64,000 bases of DNA from an uncultured Pedosphaera sp. (GTDB taxonomy: Bacteria > Verrucomicrobiota > Verrucomicrobiia > Limisphaerales > Pedosphaeraceae): the NCBI GenBank assembly GCA_903918755.1, contig CAIXFN010000108.1, positions 1 to 64,000 of the forward strand, in the 5' to 3' direction. Below are positions 58,944 through 64,000 of the stretch, piece after piece. A model generated the notes under the pieces. The model made no database searches. It was not told where the DNA came from and saw nothing but the letters and a program-made list of their open reading frames with translations. A program made the position numbers and the translations under genes. How positions within the stretch are numbered: position 1 is the stretch's first letter; every line of letters begins with the position of its first letter.

Positions 58944-61652
58944 TTAGTGGGGACGTCGGGGAGGTAACAGGGCGAGAATCGCCTGCTGGTTCATGTACCA
59001 TTCCCGCAACGTGCGGGAGAGGCTCGACTCCTGGAAGTCCTTGAAGTTTTGGATGTTGAGGGCCGCCTCGATTTCATCCTTGAGTTGCTTGTTCAGGTCG
59101 CCCTTGGCGTCAATCGACCAGCCTTTGAAGCTGCCGATTTGGTCGTTCAAGGCTCGGGCGGCGGAGAGACGGGTTTCCAGATCATACTTGAAATCCACCA
59201 CTTCCACCAGGCTGCGGTCCACTTTGCCTTTGCGGTGTTCCTCATCGTTTTTGGCCATGATGACCATTTTGCAGAAATCGATGATGCGCTTGTCGAGTTG
59301 GGCGATGATGTCGTCGTCCGCGACGGTCTTGTTGGCCTCCACGCCGATATCGCGCTGGGTGCGTTCCAGCAGGCTGCAAACGCGGCGGATGACTTCCTTC
59401 TCCAAGTCTTCGAAGTACTTCTTGCCGCGTTTCTGGATCAACTCTTTTTCCTCCTTGGTGAAGGTGTAGGTCTTCTCATCGAGCCCGACCCAGTTGGTGT
59501 AGGCAGGGGATTCGAGGAGTTTGGCGAGCCGTTCCGTCAACTTCTTGGCGTCGAGCTTCTCGGCGACACTGGCGCCTTTGGGTTCGCCTTTGAACTCCAG
59601 CTTGAGGTCCAGCGGAAGCGTACCGAAAAGGAGGCGATCCACGCCGCCGATTTTTTCCACCTGGTCATTCAACGCCTTCCAATGCGCCTGGACGATTTCG
59701 CGATGATTGAGATCGCCGATGAACTCAAAGGCGTTTTCCACCTTGATCGAACGGGTCGAGGACCGGAACCAATTGAGGATGCCGCCCAACTCCCCGGCGA
59801 TCCGCATGGCCGCGAGATTGGGGCTGAGATTGATTTCCGACAGCGGTTGCCGGTCGCGGGGATCGCGGGGGGCCTTGGCCCGGATGAAGCTTTCGACGAT
59901 GCCGTTGGGCAGGTTTTGGATCGCATCGGCCAGGTTGGCATAACCACCCACCACGGGATCGGCGCCGTAATCAAAAGTCCGCACGTCGGTCCAGCCGAAC
60001 ATGCCGTAGAGCATTTTCTTTTCCTGCGGCTCGCGGCTGTCGAAATAGCCCCATTGGATGGCGGCTTTGTCATACGGCAGCGCTTCCTTGGAGGTTTGGA
60101 TGAAATGGCCGATGAAAACCCGGGATTTGAAAACGTCGTAATCCATGACCGAAGAACCCGTGATCTTGCCGGCGAAGCGATTGGTCTCCGGGGTGGTCAC
60201 GTAGTCGTGGAACCAGTCTTCCAAATCCTTGGGCGTCAGGTCCGCGGCCACGCTGCCGGCGAAATTGTGCGAAAGACCGAGGATATGGCCGACCTCATGG
60301 GCCACCACATCACGCACATAATCTTGCGAAATCCGCATGACCGCCGCGTCATCCAGTTTGCCTTCCGCCAGCATGCTCTCCAAGCCGGCCGCCGTCTGTT
60401 CCGCAAACACCCGGGCATCCATGCGGCAGAGGGTCGCGGGCTCGAGGAAACGGCTGCCCAAACCGGTGGCCACTTCCGACTCCGTCCCCGCCGCGTTTTC
60501 CGCCTTGGGTTTGCCGTCCTTGTCCTTGGCCTCTTTCACCTCAATGACGCCGCGCATCAACCGCAGAAGTTGGCGGGCACTGCCGCGGCTGCTGGTGGCA
60601 AACACGCTGGTGATGTAGGCCTGCCCGTGTTGGGAGGCCCCGGTGCGGGGATCCACGATCACATCCGCATACGCAAAGCCGGCGCTGTCCCACGGCACCC
60701 ATTGAATGATATTGTAGTGAACGTCCGGCGCCGTCGCGCCTTCCGGAGCCTTGTCGGCCTTGACCACTTCCTTCCCGAAGGCTTTGTTCCAATACAGGAT
60801 GCCATCCTTGACCGCCTGCGCGTAGTCCGCCGGAGTATTGGCGCTGTAGTAGAACTGAATCGGTTGCGCGAGATCAAAGCGGGCAATCTTGCTCGTCGGG
60901 CGGCCGCTGGTGGGTTCGAGTTGCGGCTGGACTTCGAAGTAGCGGACATAGCGGGAATCGCTGGCGCCCAATTCCTTGCTCTTGAAATCGGTCGGCAGGT
61001 AGGGAGCGATAAAATAACGAATTTCAAACCGTTCCTCCCGGTCCTGATCCTCCTGGCGGCTGCGGGCCTGGGCGCTCTGGCGGATCACGAGACGGTCGGC
61101 ATCCTGCCGGACCTCGAACACCCGGCTTTGGGGCACTTCCAGCATACGATCCCGCCCGGCGGCGCCGGGATCACCGCCGGAATACCAGATGTCTGTGAAC
61201 ACGCGGCGCATGCCCTTGTTAAAATCGATCACGACCTTGCCGTCGTCCTGCTCCACAATGGGAAACGTGGTGAGCAAACGCCGGGCCGGCAGATCCTCGG
61301 TAACCACCAATCCTTTGGTCGCCTCATACATGTCCACGCCGTCCGAAAACAGTTCAAACCGGACAATCCGGCCCGCCAAAGCCGTGCTGGTTGGCGAAAG
61401 CGCCTGCGGAATGATGGACCCGGAGAGGAGGTATTCCCGGCCTAGGGCGGCGCGGGGAATGGCGATGAAATTATTGGCCGCCGGGGTCAGGCCGGGCGGG
61501 ACAACCGGCTTGGTCGCAGTCGCGGCCGCGACCGCATTGGTGGCCGGGGTGTTTGTCTGCGCCAAACCGACACCCGTAGCGAGCAATCCCGCCAGTAGTC
61601 CCACGTGGCATTTTTTGGAGAGGGTTCCCAGCTTCGTATAAGATTTGTGCAT
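58944..61652 (-). CDS. Large secreted zinc metalloprotease (DUF5117/DUF4953 type)
   Basis: A 902-residue exported protein. The signal peptide ends near residue 31 (VGLAQ). An N-terminal beta domain and a metzincin-like catalytic region follow, with zinc motif HEVGHILGLSH at 452-462 and the Met-turn-like VMDYDVF about 50 residues later. The C-terminal 300 residues are helical and charged. Related proteins occur widely in Bacteroidota and Verrucomicrobiota as DUF5117/DUF5118 zinc-dependent metalloproteases; substrates are unknown. The N-terminal linker is rich in Ala/Thr (TPATNAVAAATATKP). It has its own terminator. Confidence 0.85.
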   Translation of the reverse strand: MHKSYTKLGTLSKKCHVGLLAGLLATGVGLAQTNTPATNAVAAATATKPVVPPGLTPAANNFIAIPRAALGREYLLSGSIIPQALSPTSTALAGRIVRFELFSDGVDMYEATKGLVVTEDLPARRLLTTFPIVEQDDGKVVIDFNKGMRRVFTDIWYSGGDPGAAGRDRMLEVPQSRVFEVRQDADRLVIRQSAQARSRQEDQDREERFEIRYFIAPYLPTDFKSKELGASDSRYVRYFEVQPQLEPTSGRPTSKIARFDLAQPIQFYYSANTPADYAQAVKDGILYWNKAFGKEVVKADKAPEGATAPDVHYNIIQWVPWDSAGFAYADVIVDPRTGASQHGQAYITSVFATSSRGSARQLLRLMRGVIEVKEAKDKDGKPKAENAAGTESEVATGLGSRFLEPATLCRMDARVFAEQTAAGLESMLAEGKLDDAAVMRISQDYVRDVVAHEVGHILGLSHNFAGSVAADLTPKDLEDWFHDYVTTPETNRFAGKITGSSVMDYDVFKSRVFIGHFIQTSKEALPYDKAAIQWGYFDSREPQEKKMLYGMFGWTDVRTFDYGADPVVGGYANLADAIQNLPNGIVESFIRAKAPRDPRDRQPLSEINLSPNLAAMRIAGELGGILNWFRSSTRSIKVENAFEFIGDLNHREIVQAHWKALNDQVEKIGGVDRLLFGTLPLDLKLEFKGEPKGASVAEKLDAKKLTERLAKLLESPAYTNWVGLDEKTYTFTKEEKELIQKRGKKYFEDLEKEVIRRVCSLLERTQRDIGVEANKTVADDDIIAQLDKRIIDFCKMVIMAKNDEEHRKGKVDRSLVEVVDFKYDLETRLSAARALNDQIGSFKGWSIDAKGDLNKQLKDEIEAALNIQNFKDFQESSLSRTLREWYMNQQAILALLPPRRPH

Positions 61653-61677
61653 AAATAGGCTGAATTAGGTCCGTTCC

Positions 61678-61708
61678 ACTATACCGGAGGGAGGACGTTC
61701 GGAGGCAA
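61678..61708 (-). promoter_or_regulatory. Possible promoter of the metalloprotease gene
   Basis: On the minus strand, TATAGT (61678-61683) lies 25 bases before the ATG at 61652. The best -35 candidate is TTGCCT (61703-61708) at an over-long 19-base spacing. The 230 bases between this gene and uxuA hold no other feature. Confidence 0.35.
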
Positions 61709-61883
61709 GCGGAAAACGATTATTTTTTGCCGATAGTCGCGCCGACGGGAGGCCGGACGAGCGGCAGTTCGGGGCAGCCGACCGTTGCCTCCAACCGGTG
61801 GTCCATGGTAGCGTCCCCCACCCCATCCCGGCACCGCGGACGGCGCCGGGCGTTGGGGCGGATTGGAAATTGGTTTTGGAAAT

Positions 61884-62936
61884 ATGAAACTCGGCCTCGG
61901 GCTTTATCGCCATCAGCTTAATGCGGAGCATTACCGGTTCGCGCGGCAATGCGGCTGCACCCATGTTGTCATTCACCTGGTGGACTATTTCCGCTCCTCG
62001 CGGAGCAACCAGCCCGGCGACCAACCGGTGGGCGATGACAGCGGCTGGGGCCTGGCGGGTGATCCAGACCGGCTCTGGACCGCGGCGGAATTACGGGCGA
62101 TCAAGGCGGAGATCAACGCTGCGGGTCTGGAATTGGAAGCCATCGAAAACTTCGACCCGGCGCACTGGCATGACGTGCTGCTGGACGGCCCCAGGAAAGC
62201 CGCCCAGTTGGAGAACGTCAAAACCATCATCCGGAACGTCGGTGAAGCGGGCATTCCGGTGATGGGGTACAACTTCTCCATTGCCGGCGTGGCGGGGCGG
62301 GTCAAGGGTCGGTTCGCGCGGGGCGATGCGGAAGCCGTGGGGATGGATGGTCCGTTAGACACGCCGATGCCCAACGGCATGGCCTGGAACATGGTTTACG
62401 ACCGGAACGCCGCCCCCGGGTGCGTGCCAGCCGCGACGCCGGAACAATTGTGGCAACGGCTGGGAGATTTCCTCAGCGCGGTGTTACCCGTGGCGGAGGC
62501 GGCGGGCGTCACCATGGCCGCGCATCCGGATGATCCGCCCCTGCCGACGATCCGCTCCCAACCGCGCCTGGTCTATCAACCCGCACTCTACCAGAAGCTC
62601 ATCGACCTGCGGCCGAGCCCCCGGAATGCCCTGGAATTTTGCGTGGGCACCCTGGCGGAAATGACGGAAGGCGACATTTACGAAGCCGTGGACACCTATA
62701 GTCGTCAGGGCAAACTGGCTTATGTCCACCTGCGCAACGTCCGGGGCAAGGTGCCGTTCTATAAGGAGACCTTTATTGATGACGGCGACGTGGATGTGAA
62801 ACGGGTGCTGCGGATTCTCAAGCAGAATCATTTCACCGGCGTGATCATCCCCGATCATGCACCGCAGCTGAGCTGCGCGGCACCCTGGCACGCGGGGATG
62901 GCGTACGCGTTGGGTTATCTAAAGGCACTGATGTGA
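61884..62936 (+). CDS. uxuA: Mannonate dehydratase
   Basis: A 350-residue enzyme of the UxuA family turning D-mannonate into 2-keto-3-deoxygluconate in hexuronate breakdown. VMGYNFSIAGV, MAAHPDDPPLP, LEFCVGTLAEM, VHLRNVRG and IPDHAP carry the metal ligands and active-site residues. It is shorter than the E. coli enzyme (394), as in other bacteria with the compact form. ATG 61884 gives MKLGLGLYRHQ. It stands alone, with no uxuB, uxaC or kdgK in the window. Confidence 0.88.
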   Translation: MKLGLGLYRHQLNAEHYRFARQCGCTHVVIHLVDYFRSSRSNQPGDQPVGDDSGWGLAGDPDRLWTAAELRAIKAEINAAGLELEAIENFDPAHWHDVLLDGPRKAAQLENVKTIIRNVGEAGIPVMGYNFSIAGVAGRVKGRFARGDAEAVGMDGPLDTPMPNGMAWNMVYDRNAAPGCVPAATPEQLWQRLGDFLSAVLPVAEAAGVTMAAHPDDPPLPTIRSQPRLVYQPALYQKLIDLRPSPRNALEFCVGTLAEMTEGDIYEAVDTYSRQGKLAYVHLRNVRGKVPFYKETFIDDGDVDVKRVLRILKQNHFTGVIIPDHAPQLSCAAPWHAGMAYALGYLKALM

Positions 62937-63018
62937 ATCAAACCATCGCTAAAGTTCAGTACAATTCGTAAAGCGAATCCTTGCCCAAATGCTTGAAAAA
63001 CTTCTTTAGAAGTTTGGG

Positions 63019-63666
63019 TTAGGGCGCAAGTCTTTGGATGCCCCAGCCCTCCGCGCCAGGATCGGTCCGCCGGGTATACAGAAACCGATCGTGCAATCGG
63101 CTGTCCCGCCCTTGCCAGAATTCGATCTCGCGGGGAATGACGCGAAAGCCACCCCACCAGGAAGGAAGCGGAATTTCACCGTCACCAAATTTCCGCTTCA
63201 TCTCCTCCCACTTGGCTTCCAGTAAACTGCGGGTGGTGATGACGGAACTTTGCGACGACACCCAGGCACCCACCTGGCTGCCGCGTGGCCGGGTGAGAAA
63301 GTAAGCGAGGGATTCCGCCGAACTGACCGGCTCGACCGATCCCGAAATGATGACCTGACGCGCCAGGGCAAGCCACGGGAAAACGATCGAAGCTTGCGGA
63401 TTTTGTTTGATGTGCCGCGCCTTGCGACTCTCAAAATTGGTGAAGAACACGAAGCCCCGGCTATCGTAACTCTTGAGCAGAACCGTGCGGACCAGCGGCC
63501 GGCCATCCGCGGAGGCGGTGGCGAGGCTCATGGCGTTGGGCTCGATCACACCACCTTCGCAGGCTTGAGCGAACCAGTGAGCGAACTGGTCGAAGGGGTC
63601 GGGCCGGAGGTCGGACTCCGAGAAGGGTTCGCGCTCGTAGTTGATGCGGGGGAGTTCGATATTCAT
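63019..63666 (-). CDS. pdxH: Pyridoxamine/pyridoxine 5'-phosphate oxidase
   Basis: A 215-residue FMN enzyme making pyridoxal 5'-phosphate. NAMSLATASADGRPLVRTVLLK, GFVFFTNFESRKA, RQVIISGSVE and the C-terminal FWQGRDSRLHDRFLY (PNPOx C domain) are intact. Length is normal. It lies seven bases after the iron-sulfur protein gene on the same strand, so it may be cotranscribed with it. Confidence 0.94.
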   Translation of the reverse strand: MNIELPRINYEREPFSESDLRPDPFDQFAHWFAQACEGGVIEPNAMSLATASADGRPLVRTVLLKSYDSRGFVFFTNFESRKARHIKQNPQASIVFPWLALARQVIISGSVEPVSSAESLAYFLTRPRGSQVGAWVSSQSSVITTRSLLEAKWEEMKRKFGDGEIPLPSWWGGFRVIPREIEFWQGRDSRLHDRFLYTRRTDPGAEGWGIQRLAP

Positions 63667-63673
63667 GAAAGCA

Positions 63674-64000
63674 TCAGGCTACCGGAACCGGGGAACTGGC
63701 GTCCACCGGAGCCGCCGTCAATTTATCAGAAAACACCAGCGCGCCCGTGGGGCAGTGCTCGACGCATTCGGCCGCGACCTGTTGCAGCCCCGCCAGTATC
63801 GTGCGGTTGAAAGGGGTGGCAACCCGCACATCAAACCCCCGGCCGATAAAGGTCAGGCCGAGCGGTTCGCGGGCCAATTCGGTCAGGCGCACACAGATGC
63901 CGCACACGATGCACTTGCCTGGTTCGAAGATAATGCCGCCCGGTTGGACAAATTGCTCGAAGGACCGGCGCTCGGACTTGAACCGGCTGGCATCCGCGCC
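63674..64000 (-). CDS. NuoG/HoxU-like iron-sulfur protein, N-terminally cut by the window edge
   Basis: Only the last 108 codons are inside the window; the frame is open through 64000. Visible are FVQPGGIIFEPGKCIVCGICVRLTE, GLTFIGRGFDVRVATPF and AAECVEHCPTGALVF. This matches the [4Fe-4S] part of NADH dehydrogenase subunit G and of the diaphorase subunit HoxU of NAD-linked hydrogenases. The fourth Cys of the CxxCxxC cluster motif is not at its usual place after CVR, but ECVEHCP supplies further cysteines. An upstream 2Fe-2S ferredoxin domain is expected outside the window. Quinone-linked or NAD-linked role cannot be decided. Confidence 0.7.
   Translation of the reverse strand, partial: GADASRFKSERRSFEQFVQPGGIIFEPGKCIVCGICVRLTELAREPLGLTFIGRGFDVRVATPFNRTILAGLQQVAAECVEHCPTGALVFSDKLTAAPVDASSPVPVA

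Noticed and set aside
59049-61445. 798-codon plus-strand frame opposite the metalloprotease
   Set aside because: Very long, but it mirrors the highly biased codons of the protease gene, which has a zinc motif, signal peptide and terminator. The plus frame has no recognisable domain.
1-64000. CRISPR array, tRNA or rRNA genes, integrase or transposase
   Set aside because: Looked for regularly spaced repeats, conserved rRNA blocks, cloverleaf-type repeats and transposase motifs; none were recognised by eye.

Overview
The window looks like a chromosomal segment of a GC-rich Verrucomicrobiota bacterium, most likely of the Pedosphaera/Limisphaera side of the phylum. The signs are C-terminal VPDGG-type sorting signals, secreted proteins that end in an FFRL or FYRV C-terminal domain, a PVC-type heme-binding CxxCH protein with HEAT repeats, a pseudopilin-type secretion protein, a DUF2239 protein, and many genes without a Shine-Dalgarno sequence. 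There are no rRNA or tRNA genes, no CRISPR array, no prophage and no intact transposase. This assignment is an inference from gene content, not a database result.

Layout. 0.1-6.5 kb: a huge secreted glycine-rich S74 (endosialidase-chaperone) protein with a small secreted partner, then a PadR regulator/membrane protein pair bracketed by two copies of a complete mini transcription unit. Each unit has a promoter, a 52-53 codon gene and a terminator-type hairpin. The product is only a signal peptide joined to a VPDGG-CTERM sorting signal. 6.5-14.8 kb: a secreted GH13 amylase, an OmpR/EnvZ-type two-component pair, and a translationally coupled tetrapyrrole operon (HemX/CcsA-like, hemA, hemC, cobA-hemD fusion). 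15-20.5 kb: a secreted kelch protein, the PVC-type cytochrome/HEAT protein and a VapC-type toxin-antitoxin pair. 21-25 kb: a redox-signalling operon (DedA-rhodanese, receiver-thioredoxin-reductase-like fusion, cNMP-binding histidine kinase). 25-33.6 kb: a secreted cysteine-peptidase-like protein, an L-arabinose-type operon (ROK regulator, FucI/AraA-type isomerase, ribulokinase, ribulose-phosphate epimerase), a rhodanese, an EamA exporter and a cupin.

33.7-51.9 kb: two giant beta-propeller sensor kinases, a MacA-MacB-type efflux operon, a YdjM-like membrane hydrolase with an internally duplicated envelope protein, agmatine deiminase with an aldo/keto reductase, a pseudopilin-like protein, RNase D, a long-chain acyl-CoA ligase and a cNMP-binding protein. 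52-64 kb: a Tat-exported intradiol dioxygenase, a VOC dioxygenase-like protein, a DUF2239 gene with an unusually clear promoter/operator, an ECF sigma/anti-sigma/propeller-lipoprotein set, typA, a large secreted zinc metalloprotease, mannonate dehydratase, pdxH and the end of a NuoG/HoxU-like iron-sulfur protein cut by the window edge.

The best candidate for something undescribed is the duplicated VPDGG microprotein unit (4193-4546 and 6072-6418). Both copies keep the same promoter spacing, leader and hairpin, and they differ mostly at synonymous codon positions. The redox operon at 20.9-25.1 kb is the second most interesting: both places where a thiol-redox enzyme should carry CxxC have lost it.
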